The position numbers and the translations under genes were made by a program. DNA of 50,848 nt from an uncultured bacterium (GTDB taxonomy: Bacteria > Cyanobacteriota > Vampirovibrionia > Gastranaerophilales > Gastranaerophilaceae). This document shows positions 25,147 through 33,374 of this stretch, in pieces. The stretch lies in NCBI GenBank assembly GCA_902783125.1, contig CACZPS010000156.1, positions 1 to 50,848 of the forward strand, written 5' to 3'. The notes under the pieces were generated by a model. It was given only the letters and a program-made list of their open reading frames with translations. It was not told where the DNA came from and searched no databases. How positions within the stretch are numbered: the stretch's first letter is position 1; every line of letters begins with the position of its first letter.

Positions 25147-25887
25147 ATGGGAAACGAATTGGGTTTATCAACAGGGACAAATGTGTTGTCGCCAACAAAC
25201 AAAAGAATGAATTTAAGTATTAGTGCAGGCGGCGGTTACGGACAATTGAATGTATTACATTCTGACCCAACTGCATACGGAGTAGGTAATATTCATTTTG
25301 ATACTCCGTTATTAGGTAACACAAAATTTTATGAAGAAGTTACAGTTATCGGCGGGAAAGATGCATTACAAGGCAGATATGATGCCGGAGTTTCTTTCCA
25401 AAACTCAAAAAGCACACAATTTAATGTAGGTGCATATGCATCAAATGATTTTAATGCACCTGAATTTGTAGTATTGGATAATCCGGAAAACTTGAAATTA
25501 TCTAGCAGAACCCCTATCCGCCAAGGACTTTTCCAAGTAGGCATTACAGCTGGCGTAAAACATCCTGTTAGTAAGAATGTAGAGTTATTTGCAAAAGGTG
25601 ATATCGCAAATTTATCATATAGTAAAACCGGCGAATGTGTTTATCCTGTTAAGTCAGAAAATAATGATTACATAAATAACGTATTTACACGTGAATTAAA
25701 GGACGAATATAATTATCAAAAAGGAGTTGGGACATCCATTGGTGCGAATGTTGAAGGCGGTACAAATGTTAGTTTTGGGAACTTAACTCTTACCGGTAAA
25801 GCAGGATACAGCACATTTAATGGTGCTAATTTTGGAGTAGGCGCTACGTATAAATTAAATATATTAAATAACAAGTCAGTTAAATAA
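25147..25887 (+). CDS. Beta-rich hypothetical protein (barrel-like, no signal peptide)
   Basis: A 246-residue protein with Gly-rich alternating strands: MNLSISAGGGYGQLNVL, GRYDAGVSFQNS, TQFNVGAYASND, GLFQVGITAGVKHP, VELFAKGDIANLSYS and a final GANFGVGATYKLNIL. This is the look of an outer-membrane or autotransporter-like barrel, or a phage-tail-like beta structure, yet no signal peptide is visible at the given start. The RBS GCGAGG lies 5 nt before the ATG, so the start is well supported. TATACT at 25107-25112 is a possible -10. A strong hairpin terminator follows, so the gene is monocistronic. Confidence 0.75.
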   Translation: MGNELGLSTGTNVLSPTNKRMNLSISAGGGYGQLNVLHSDPTAYGVGNIHFDTPLLGNTKFYEEVTVIGGKDALQGRYDAGVSFQNSKSTQFNVGAYASNDFNAPEFVVLDNPENLKLSSRTPIRQGLFQVGITAGVKHPVSKNVELFAKGDIANLSYSKTGECVYPVKSENNDYINNVFTRELKDEYNYQKGVGTSIGANVEGGTNVSFGNLTLTGKAGYSTFNGANFGVGATYKLNILNNKSVK

Positions 25888-25910
25888 TTGAACAGTTAAA
25901 TAAAAAAATC

Positions 25911-25947
25911 ATACGTCAGAGATAAATTATCCCTGACGTATTATATT
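25911..25947 (+). terminator. Rho-independent terminator
   Basis: Arms ATACGTCAG (25911-25919) and CTGACGTAT (25933-25941), with an inner GATAA/TTATC pairing and a T-rich tail. Confidence 0.8.
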
Positions 25948-25992
25948 TTATAATTATTATTTTAAATAGAACTCCTGAAATGTCAGATAATT

Positions 25993-26135
25993 TGAGGCTG
26001 TCCCAAAAGTCAAAATATTAGATTATATTTAATTTTGTCATCCTGAGGGCGAAGCCCGAAAGATCTCTTTACAAAGATTCTCCGGCACTCTATGCCTCAG
26101 AATGACTATTATTCGTTTGTCATCCTGAGCCAATT
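25993..26135. repeat. Degenerate MITE/REP-like repeat block
   Basis: GAGGCTGTCCCAAAA (25993-26007) resembles the end of a transposase-bearing IS. It is followed by GTCATCCTGAG at 26037-26047 and again at 26119-26129, with a near-complement CCTCAGAATGAC at 26095-26106. No transposase ORF is present. This 300-bp gap otherwise holds only the terminator and the end of the HTH gene. Confidence 0.6.
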
Positions 26136-26187
26136 GAGGGGGATCAGTTTTGCTAAATACTTAGTGCTTCAAACGACGCACCCACAA

Positions 26188-26406
26188 CTAACCTTCTTTA
26201 CGTTTCAATTCTAATTCATAACCTAAAATATCAGCGATTAAAATAACTTCGTTGTAAGATATTGTTCCTCTGTTTATTTTTCTTGAAAAACCATCTTGCG
26301 AATATTTCTTATCTGTTTTTTCACTCAAAATATTTGTTAACTCTTTTTGTGTTAAATTTTCACGCGCCAATAATAACTTTATTGTTTCTTTTGCATTTAA
26401 TTTCAT
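26188..26406 (-). CDS. Small HTH repressor-like protein (DUF6471/XRE type)
   Basis: A 72-residue DNA-binding protein: KETIKLLLARENLTQKELTN (helices 1-2), then the recognition region KYSQDGFSRKINRGTISYNE and a last helix ILIADILGYELEL. I place the start at the ATG ending at 26406 because TATAAT (26413-26418) ends 6 nt upstream and overlaps the alternative start at 26421. The gene is divergent from a 65-residue protein and shares a compact control region with an 11-bp inverted repeat. This layout is typical of phage-type or toxin-antitoxin-type repressors. Confidence 0.8.
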   Translation of the reverse strand: MKLNAKETIKLLLARENLTQKELTNILSEKTDKKYSQDGFSRKINRGTISYNEVILIADILGYELELKRKEG

Positions 26407-26412
26407 ACAATA

Positions 26413-26475
26413 ATTATACAAATTTACAATTTTATTGACAAATATGCCTATAATTGATATGATATATAGGCATAT
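26413..26475. promoter_or_regulatory. Divergent promoters with overlapping -35 boxes and an 11-bp operator
   Basis: Plus strand: TTGACA (26435-26440), 17 nt, TATGAT (26458-26463). Minus strand: TTGTCA (26436-26441), 17 nt, TATAAT (26413-26418). The two -35 boxes overlap by five bases. Arms ATATGCCTATA (26442-26452) and TATAGGCATAT (26465-26475) are perfect complements. They lie in the spacer and just past the plus-strand -10, where a bound repressor would block the small-protein promoter. Confidence 0.75.
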
Positions 26476-26536
26476 ATAACATAATATTGTAATTTATGCC
26501 AATTATATATTATGAAAACTTTACAAAGGGGCAAAA

Positions 26537-26734
26537 ATGGAAGAAGTAAAAAATTTAAAAGATTTAACAGCGGATACTTACGACAAATTAACTACTTCAC
26601 TTGAGTTGTTGGAATTAATAGATATTTTAATAGAAGGTGACCGAAAATTGTATCAACTAATAAAAATAATCATGTGTAATATAGAAAATTCCATAGACAA
26701 TACAAATAGCGCTATGACACTCATTTCGGACTAA
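26537..26734 (+). CDS. Small helical protein (65 aa) under the HTH-controlled promoter
   Basis: It encodes MEEVKNLKDLTADTYDKLTT and then an amphipathic stretch LELLELIDILIEG and KLYQLIKIIMCNIENSIDNT. It is probably all alpha and has no signal or membrane helix. AAAGGGG lies 5 nt before the ATG. The nearly ideal promoter and the inverted-repeat operator make it the prime target of the divergent HTH protein. The family is not recognised; small-molecule or phage-type roles and antitoxin/toxin partnership are all possible. Confidence 0.7.
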   Translation: MEEVKNLKDLTADTYDKLTTSLELLELIDILIEGDRKLYQLIKIIMCNIENSIDNTNSAMTLISD

Positions 26735-26813
26735 AAAAGATAATTATCAAACAGTAAATTAAAATTTTATTCCAATGAATACAATTGTTTGCAGTAAGAA
26801 ACATATCCTATTC

Positions 26814-26842
26814 ACTATCAAGGTGTTGCCTTTCTAATCAGA
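26814..26842 (+). repeat. Dispersed 29-bp repeat, copy 1
   Basis: ACTATCAAGGTGTTGC followed by a variable pair and TTCTAATCAGA. An inverted copy with 27 of 29 matches lies at 44789-44817. Confidence 0.8.
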
Positions 26843-26951
26843 ATTCGTGGTTACATATTTGTAAATAATTATTAAAAAAACGATTTTTTAATTAAATTTT
26901 TAAGAAAAAAATCCGTATTAAAGTTTGTAGTGATTAGATTTTTTTAAGTGC

Positions 26952-29114
26952 ATGACAAACGATTTTTCAGTAAAAAAGAATAAAGATTCAGCAGAATTTA
27001 ATACACAATTAAACTCTGAAACATTTACCTATCAAGAAAAAGGCGGGGAAAAATTTAATCTTGGGATTTTTGATTTATTAAAAAAATCAACGGATTTTGA
27101 TTTGTTAAAAAATAAAGTTGATATAAATAATGACGGAACTATTGATGAAACAGAGCTGGCTGATTTTAAAGAAAAATTTATCAAAACAGCAGGTGATGAT
27201 AAAATTTTACAAAAAAATGAAATATTAAAACTTTTCGGATTAGAATGCGACTCTGAAGAATCAATCATGTTAGACGGTCAAATGCAGGCTCTTATCCAAT
27301 CATCAAAAGGCGGAACAGTTAAAGAATATTCTGATAAATATAATACAAAAATAATCAAAAATCCTGATAATTCCGGAGTTGATTTCTTTAGAAAAGGAGT
27401 TTTTAACGGAATAGGTATATATGGGACAAACGGAAAAAGAAAAGAAGAATTTAACGTTTCAAATTGCGATTTATTAACATTAGAGTCATATAATGTTAGC
27501 GTTACAAATCACATAAAATATTCTCAAGACGGGAAAATTCTTGAACATACTTTTGTGTATCCCGGAGAAAAAGTATCAATTCATGGGATAAGCGGTTTAG
27601 AAAAAAATCCGTTTATTAAAAAAAGTAATTTGGAATATTTTCCTGACGGTGAAAAAAAATCAGAAAAAATTGAAAAAACTGATAAAAAAACAGGTAAAAA
27701 AACAATTGATATAAAACACTTTAATGAAAATGGCGATGTAATCTTTAATTCAAGTGAACGTTGGACTATTGTAAACGGGAAAATGTCACACAGAATGAAT
27801 AATAAAACTACTGAATATGATTCAGACGGCAACAAAACAAAAGAAATTATTTTTATTGAAGATGAAAATGGTGATAAAACAAATAGTGAAATGCACTATA
27901 AAAACAATAAACTTACAGAAAAACATTTAAGAAAAGAAAAAGGCAGTAATGTAATTGTAGATGATTACTATGGTGAAAATCTTGAAAACAGAGATACCAA
28001 ATTACCTTCAACAAGAATAATTTATGCAAAAGACGGCATTACTATAAAATCAAAAACCGAAAATGAATTTGATAAAGACGGGATTTTGCTAACTCAAACT
28101 GTTTATACCCCAAATTCAAAAGGGAAATTAAAGAAAAAAGTTTATGATGTGTCCGGTCTAAACAGAAAATATGAACTTAATGTATCTCAAGGTGGAGTTG
28201 GAAACTGTTATTTAATGCAATCAATGATATCAATGGGGTTGACTAAATCTGGACATAAATTGTTGCAAAAAATTATTACTCCGGAAACTATTGTTGATGC
28301 TAAAGGAAATGTTACAACGATTTATCACGCTCACCTTGCAGGTGTTGAACAGGCAAAACAGTATTTAATAGATAACTTTGGACAAATATCCAATGGCAAA
28401 AAAACTGAATTAAACCCTGATGATATTTTAATAAAATCGGATTATGTTATAACCTCTGACGAATTTAGACAAGCGCAATATGCTGCAGGAAAACATTACA
28501 GTTTTGGGGATAAGGAATATTTATTACCCGAAATAGCTTACGTAAAATTTAGAAGAGATTCAGAACAAACATTTTTTAAAAACGAATTATCTCTTTTGGG
28601 AAATGAATATATTTCAGGACTGGATCACGGCAGGGGGACAGATGTAATATCAGGCGGGCAGTCATTTATTTCAATGTATATTTTAAGTGGTAAAAAATCA
28701 GATATATATTTCAATCCGTCCGAAAAAGTAAATATTTGTACAATTGATGAGGATGGTAATATTCACTTATCAGATAAAGAGCAATATTCCGTCGCACGCA
28801 CTAATTTCACAAGGAACTCCGATGCAATTGCTGACAGATATCTCGATTTTAATGAGTATTACGATACCATAAAAAATGATTTGGATAGACACGGGACTCT
28901 GAAAAATCATGCATTATTTGCCAGTATTTATGTATCAACACAAGAAGTAAACGGGCAACCCGCACAAGATGGTGCTCATGCTTTAGTGGTAAAAGGGTTT
29001 AAAGATGACAAGGCTCTGCTTATAAATCCTTGGGATGGAACGAAGGATTTAAAAATGTCAATAGCAGATTTTAAAAAAGCGATTATAATGTTTGGCGGGA
29101 TTGATTGCAGATAA
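26952..29114 (+). CDS. EF-hand and calpain-like (C2) cysteine protease
   Basis: A 720-residue protein with three parts. An N-terminal EF-hand has a canonical calcium loop at 57-68 (DINNDGTIDETE). A central region (about 185-400) of beta hairpins repeats patterns such as EYFPDGEKK, HFNENGDVIF and EYDSDGNKTKEI, like MORN/YwqK-type modules. The C-terminal protease domain has SQGGVGNCYLMQS (oxyanion Gln413, nucleophile Cys419), GAHALVVKGF (His677) and LINPWDG (Asn692), the calpain Cys/His/Asn triad. Calpain-like proteases cleave proteins at limited sites and are often calcium-controlled. There is no signal peptide, so it is intracellular or exported by a leaderless route. No SD is seen, so the start is uncertain. 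Confidence 0.8.
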   Translation: MTNDFSVKKNKDSAEFNTQLNSETFTYQEKGGEKFNLGIFDLLKKSTDFDLLKNKVDINNDGTIDETELADFKEKFIKTAGDDKILQKNEILKLFGLECDSEESIMLDGQMQALIQSSKGGTVKEYSDKYNTKIIKNPDNSGVDFFRKGVFNGIGIYGTNGKRKEEFNVSNCDLLTLESYNVSVTNHIKYSQDGKILEHTFVYPGEKVSIHGISGLEKNPFIKKSNLEYFPDGEKKSEKIEKTDKKTGKKTIDIKHFNENGDVIFNSSERWTIVNGKMSHRMNNKTTEYDSDGNKTKEIIFIEDENGDKTNSEMHYKNNKLTEKHLRKEKGSNVIVDDYYGENLENRDTKLPSTRIIYAKDGITIKSKTENEFDKDGILLTQTVYTPNSKGKLKKKVYDVSGLNRKYELNVSQGGVGNCYLMQSMISMGLTKSGHKLLQKIITPETIVDAKGNVTTIYHAHLAGVEQAKQYLIDNFGQISNGKKTELNPDDILIKSDYVITSDEFRQAQYAAGKHYSFGDKEYLLPEIAYVKFRRDSEQTFFKNELSLLGNEYISGLDHGRGTDVISGGQSFISMYILSGKKSDIYFNPSEKVNICTIDEDGNIHLSDKEQYSVARTNFTRNSDAIADRYLDFNEYYDTIKNDLDRHGTLKNHALFASIYVSTQEVNGQPAQDGAHALVVKGFKDDKALLINPWDGTKDLKMSIADFKKAIIMFGGIDCR

Positions 29115-29168
29115 TAATTATACTGTAAAACTGTTATGCTGTTATCACAAATTATTCCCGTATCGACC

Positions 29169-30158
29169 TTAAAAAGAAGGACTATTATGTAATCCGCCAA
29201 GAACTGAGAATTTTTCTTCCGGAGAATATTCTTTTATTATCTTAAAAAAGTCTTTCACATATAAATTTTTCGTACTTACAAGATTAAATCCGGAAGATAT
29301 GAAATATTCTTTTTGGGCGTTGTTTGTATCAATATAGTTCTTCATTTTTATAAATAATTTAAATCTTCTTGTTCTTTTTAAAATCTCTCTGGTTGCAAAA
29401 TACAAGACTGTTTCTATATCGACTTCATATCCGCTTGAGTAATTAAAATCAACTGTATAATTCACATTATCTGCGGTCGCTATTTTGAAATATGATATAA
29501 TTCTTAAGGTAGAAGGTTCTTCTATAATATATCTGTATTCATTCGTATAGTTCAAACCGGAAAAAAACGGTTCTTTAAATTCAGAATTTTCCCTGAGCAT
29601 AGTCGGTCTGAAATATGAAATAACAGAATCGTTATATAAATCTGACACCTCTTTAATATCAGAATTTCTGAATCGCCTGTATTTAATATTTCTGCATTTT
29701 TTAAAGCTGGTCTTTGGCACCTCCCAGATTTGTTCATAAGAACATTGTCTAAATCCGCATCTGTCGATTAGTAACTGCGAAAGCTCAGTATATTTGTCAT
29801 CGACAAGCATATAAAAAGCATGTGCACCCATTGCTCCATATTGAGAGATAACAAATTCTAACAGTTGTTGAGCAACTTCGTAAGCATTTTCGATAAAAAA
29901 TAGCTGCGAAATATTTATTTTCCTGTAATTACCTCTGAATATGTTAACAGTTATTAGTCCCAGCGGGCGATTTAAATCCTCTAATAAATACGATTCATCA
30001 AGCACCTTATATTTCAGGGGTAAATAATAGTGTAAATGTCCGGGTAGCCCGGTCGTTAATATGTTAATAAATAAATTTTCATCTTCTTCTTTTAGAAAAG
30101 GACGAAGCTCTTTTATTTTGGACTTATCTAAAAAATTAAGTTTTCTTATTACTGCCAT
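29169..30158 (-). CDS. GNAT-like acetyltransferase, possibly two GNAT units
   Basis: A 329-residue protein. Residues 1-155 have GNAT character: RKLNFLDKSKIKELRPFL, a beta region LGLITVNIF, and QLLIDRCGFRQCSYEQIWEV near the end, as in the last strands of N-acetyltransferases. Residues 160-329 look like a second, divergent unit (YRRFRNSDIKEVSDLYNDSV, then EYFISSGFNLVSTKNLYVKDF). The acetyl-CoA Q/RxxGxG loop is not obvious in either half, so activity is uncertain. The promoter TTGAAC-16-TATAAT ends 7 nt before the ATG and no SD is visible. It is convergent with the calpain-like gene. Confidence 0.65.
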   Translation of the reverse strand: MAVIRKLNFLDKSKIKELRPFLKEEDENLFINILTTGLPGHLHYYLPLKYKVLDESYLLEDLNRPLGLITVNIFRGNYRKINISQLFFIENAYEVAQQLLEFVISQYGAMGAHAFYMLVDDKYTELSQLLIDRCGFRQCSYEQIWEVPKTSFKKCRNIKYRRFRNSDIKEVSDLYNDSVISYFRPTMLRENSEFKEPFFSGLNYTNEYRYIIEEPSTLRIISYFKIATADNVNYTVDFNYSSGYEVDIETVLYFATREILKRTRRFKLFIKMKNYIDTNNAQKEYFISSGFNLVSTKNLYVKDFFKIIKEYSPEEKFSVLGGLHNSPSF

Positions 30159-30165
30159 AACTATA

Positions 30166-30193
30166 ATTATAGTCGTTTTTTGTGAAAGTTCAA
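30166..30193 (-). promoter_or_regulatory. Promoter of the GNAT-like gene, leaderless layout
   Basis: On the minus strand, TTGAAC (30188-30193), 16-nt spacer, TATAAT (30166-30171), then ATG after 7 nt. Confidence 0.65.
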
Positions 30194-30249
30194 TTTGTTA
30201 AATTAAATATATTTTGCCAATATCTATAAAAAACTTTTGTTTAATATTA

Positions 30250-31095
30250 TTAATAATAAATTTCTTCTTCTTTTAGCATATCATTAAGTTGTTTCTGTAA
30301 TTTTTCCAAATCTTCTTTAATATTTTTATCGATAGGTCTTAGTTGTCGTGCCATTATAAAATCACTTTTTGCGAACTGTTGATTATCAAGTTTAAGATAC
30401 GCTAACCCTCTTTTATAATATGCGAGTCCAAATTCGGGATCTTGATCAATAGCTTTAGTAAAATCATCTATTGCTTCGTCATATTTTCCCATTTTACATT
30501 TTGCTAACCCCATATTGTAATATGCGTCAGGCGAATATCTACAGAGTTTAAGAGCTTTTTCATAATCATTTATGGCACCTTGATAATTATTCTGCCTATC
30601 TTTTACAATACCTCGATTAATATATGCACTATGAGATTTTCGGTTATATTTTATAGCTAAATTAAAATCTTTCATTGCAGAATCTAAATTGTTCAAGCGT
30701 TCATTTGTAATACCTCTGCTCAGATATATTTTGGAATCTTTTGGATTAATTTTTAACGCATTATTAAATTCCTCAAGAGCATAAATATAATTTTTTCTCT
30801 CTAACCACACCCTGCCTTTTGAATAGAATATATCAGAATTCTTCGGGTCATTATCTTCTGCTAAGGCATAATCTTCTAATGCACTTCCATAATCTTTTAG
30901 GCAGAATTTTAAATACCCCCTTTTGATATATAATTTTGAATTATCGGGATGTTTATTTATTTTTTTATCTAATTTTTTAATCTTTTTGATAATCTGAATA
31001 TCAGTCAAACCAACATTTGGTTTTGCAAACAGACATGTTTGTGCGGTTATTGCGATACAAAAAGTTATAATAAGTAGTTTAAAAAATTTTTTCAT
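30250..31095 (-). CDS. Exported TPR-repeat protein
   Basis: A 281-residue protein with a signal peptide (FKLLIITFCIAITAQTCLFA, cleavage near residue 24). About seven tetratricopeptide repeats follow from residue 35 to 265, recognisable by DNSKLYIKRGYLKF, DSKIYLSRGITNERL, SPDAYYNMGLAKCKMGKYDEAI and FGLAYYKRGLAYLKL. TPR solenoids hold protein partners; exported ones often act in envelope assembly or secretion. The ATG lies 5 nt after the pheA stop, so the two are co-transcribed and pheA carries the promoter. Confidence 0.88.
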   Translation of the reverse strand: MKKFFKLLIITFCIAITAQTCLFAKPNVGLTDIQIIKKIKKLDKKINKHPDNSKLYIKRGYLKFCLKDYGSALEDYALAEDNDPKNSDIFYSKGRVWLERKNYIYALEEFNNALKINPKDSKIYLSRGITNERLNNLDSAMKDFNLAIKYNRKSHSAYINRGIVKDRQNNYQGAINDYEKALKLCRYSPDAYYNMGLAKCKMGKYDEAIDDFTKAIDQDPEFGLAYYKRGLAYLKLDNQQFAKSDFIMARQLRPIDKNIKEDLEKLQKQLNDMLKEEEIYY

Positions 31096-31100
31096 CAGTT

Positions 31101-31955
31101 TTAAATTCTTTCATAAGAACCCATAAACCTAAAATATTTAGTATGAGTTTTAATATGTTCGAGAGTTTCTTTGACCGCACATTGTTTAATATGACCGTCG
31201 AAATCTAAGAATAAAATATATTCATTATCCTCTAATTTAGATGGGGTTGCGTGAATGTATGTAATATTTATCTGCCTTTCTGCAAACTCTTTAATTATAT
31301 TAAACAGTGCCCCCGGTATATCTTGAAGTGAAATAGCGATACTTGAAACGCTGTGTTCTGTCGGTTCTGTTTCAATATTACCAATCATGATAAACTTTGT
31401 ATGATTATCTTTATCGTTATTTATATTTTGATTAAGTATATTAAGATTATATATCTCTGCAGTTTTCTCAGTCCCGATTATTGCGTAAGTAAGATTGTAA
31501 GAGTTGAGTAATCTTGCCGCTTCTTCTGTATCTGAGGTATTTATTATATTCAAGTGTATTGGTAATTCCGTTTTAATATATTCTTGACATCTTGCAATAG
31601 CCGGAGCCGGTGCAATTAGTCCGGAAATATTATATATTTCGCTATTCTTTGACAACAAACAGTTGTTTGTAGGCATAATAGTTTCAGCAAGGATTTTTAC
31701 ATTAGAAGAATTAATAAGGTTATCATTCGTTTCACGAATAATACCTTCTTTTGCATTTTCCATCGGGATAATCCCAACACAGTCTTTGTCTTCTTCAACG
31801 TATGCAATAATTTCTTTTATTGTCCTGAACGGCATCTGGTATGCGTTAAGTTTGTATTTTTCACAAAAATAATCTTTTGCCATTTCAGTAAAAGATCCAC
31901 TTTTACCCAAAAATGCAATTGTTTTAATTTTTTCTGAATTAACAAAATTTGACAT
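31101..31955 (-). CDS. pheA: Prephenate dehydratase
   Basis: A monofunctional PDT-ACT enzyme of 284 residues converting prephenate to phenylpyruvate in phenylalanine synthesis. N-lobe: IAFLGKSGSFTE, then IIPMENAKEGII (usual PIENSxxG). Catalytic region: NHTKFIMIG at 184-192, where the family has TRF; the Arg is Lys here (K187), while the catalytic Thr186 is kept. ACT domain: SIAISLQDIPGALFNIIKEF (about 206-225), but the ESRP motif of the Phe-binding loop reads IHATPS, so feedback by phenylalanine may be altered. The promoter layout is leaderless. A TPR gene follows. Confidence 0.92.
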   Translation of the reverse strand: MSNFVNSEKIKTIAFLGKSGSFTEMAKDYFCEKYKLNAYQMPFRTIKEIIAYVEEDKDCVGIIPMENAKEGIIRETNDNLINSSNVKILAETIMPTNNCLLSKNSEIYNISGLIAPAPAIARCQEYIKTELPIHLNIINTSDTEEAARLLNSYNLTYAIIGTEKTAEIYNLNILNQNINNDKDNHTKFIMIGNIETEPTEHSVSSIAISLQDIPGALFNIIKEFAERQINITYIHATPSKLEDNEYILFLDFDGHIKQCAVKETLEHIKTHTKYFRFMGSYERI

Positions 31956-32267
31956 ATCTGTATTATATCACGAATTGTTGATACGGTAAATTATAGTTTA
32001 ACGAGCGAAACGAGCTGTATGAAACGAATAATTAATAGTTAGGAATTATGAGTGCGGAGTGAAGAATAACTTTATGTGGCTTTTCCGCATAGATATTAGA
32101 TTAATATTTAGATAATATCTTTAATACCCATTTACTCCTTTACTCCTTCTTTCTTTTAGATTGTAACAAATTATAAATATATTGTAAAAAAACATTTTAT
32201 ACATAGCAAAAAAGATTTTTTAATGGGTTTATATAAAGTATAGAAAGAAATCTAATGAGGTATTGTC
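31956..32267. other. Intergenic region with dispersed repeat copy 2
   Basis: This 312-bp gap between divergent genes holds the pheA promoter, the 18-bp repeat AAATTATAGTTTAACGAG at 31988-32005 (also at 15703) and pyrimidine-rich tracts near 32130-32155. A TATAAA lies near 32230, and GAGG is the RBS of the plus-strand gene. No ORF is supported. Confidence 0.6.
31962..31990 (-). promoter_or_regulatory. Promoter of pheA, leaderless layout
   Basis: On the minus strand, TTTACC (31985-31990), 17 nt, TATAAT (31962-31967), then ATG after 6 nt. The -35 overlaps the dispersed repeat at 31988-32005. Confidence 0.55.
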
Positions 32268-33374
32268 ATGACAGAAATTAATAAAGTGAATTTTGGTACA
32301 AATAATATAAATCCGCAGGAAAAGAAAGAGGTTAAAGCGGATAATAAACCTTCAACAGATGAGGGCTTGAAAAAGAGTACCAAGTTAATGATTGGGGCAA
32401 CGGCTCTAGCAGCCGTTACTATTGGCGGAGTGATTTTACATAAAGGTAATGTCGCTAAGAAAGCTGCAAAAGAAGCTGAAAAATTGGCTAAAGATTTAAA
32501 ATTTCAACGTGAAAGAATGCCAAGATTGTTTATGGATAGTGTTAAAGAAGAAGAACTCGCAGCAAAATTAGAAGAAATTGATAAATTATCTCCATTAGAA
32601 CAAAAGAAAGCATATAAAGCCTTAAATAAAGTATATACCAATGTTTTAGGCTTACAACGTATTCAAAAATCAGGTAAAAATTTAGATGAAATAACTTTGA
32701 GACGCGGAATGAAAGGTGTTCCAAAGGATGTTCAGAAGGAAATGGCTGACGGTAATTGGATAAAAGCAGGTGAATTATATGAAGCTCACGTTCAAGAGTT
32801 ACCAAATACTTTTAAAGCAAAGAATATAGGTGCGACAGTTGAAGAATCTATCTCCAATGTCTTTGGTACCGAATCAAAAGTCAAACCTCACACCTATGAT
32901 TTATCAAAAGAAGGTGAAGAAATTTCATCTTTAAGAAATTGTGGCGGGTATTATGATGTGATTGCTACTAAAAATGGTGTTTTATATGAAGGAAGCGGTA
33001 GTACAAATTTAGTCAGAGCCATTTCTAATGGGGATAATTTCCAAGCTAAAGCGAAATATACTCATATAGGCGATAAAGCAACTATTATCCATGGTGTTGA
33101 TAAAGACGGCAAGTATGTAACTATTTTAAATGTGGCTGATAAAAATGTTGATACCTCAGGCAGAGGTTTAGCTATTAATTTAGGCTTAATATCAAACGGT
33201 AAAAAACCTACTCCTGCACAACAAGACTTGATGTCATTAGCTCAACATCCTGAAAAGTTTGATGAAGCATTGATTGATAAATTAACTGTTAAAAACAGTC
33301 CGAATGTAACCGGTGCTGAGAATATGGATTATGATTTGGCATTATCTGTTATCCAATCAATGGCAAAAGGCTAG
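32268..33374 (+). CDS. Hypothetical single-pass membrane protein
   Basis: A 368-residue protein with a polar N-terminus beginning MTEINKVNFGTNNINPQ, reminiscent of the F-x-G leaders elsewhere in the window. A single membrane helix lies at about 40-58 (LMIGATALAAVTIGGVIL). A Lys/Ala/Glu-rich coiled-coil stretch (62-125) follows, and then a globular C-terminal domain (165-368) with NCGGYYDVIATKNGVLYEGSGS. I do not recognise the domain; it is probably anchored in the inner membrane. GAGG with an 8-nt spacer supports the start. The gene ends at the edge of a repeat-bounded non-coding element. Confidence 0.75.
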   Translation: MTEINKVNFGTNNINPQEKKEVKADNKPSTDEGLKKSTKLMIGATALAAVTIGGVILHKGNVAKKAAKEAEKLAKDLKFQRERMPRLFMDSVKEEELAAKLEEIDKLSPLEQKKAYKALNKVYTNVLGLQRIQKSGKNLDEITLRRGMKGVPKDVQKEMADGNWIKAGELYEAHVQELPNTFKAKNIGATVEESISNVFGTESKVKPHTYDLSKEGEEISSLRNCGGYYDVIATKNGVLYEGSGSTNLVRAISNGDNFQAKAKYTHIGDKATIIHGVDKDGKYVTILNVADKNVDTSGRGLAINLGLISNGKKPTPAQQDLMSLAQHPEKFDEALIDKLTVKNSPNVTGAENMDYDLALSVIQSMAKG

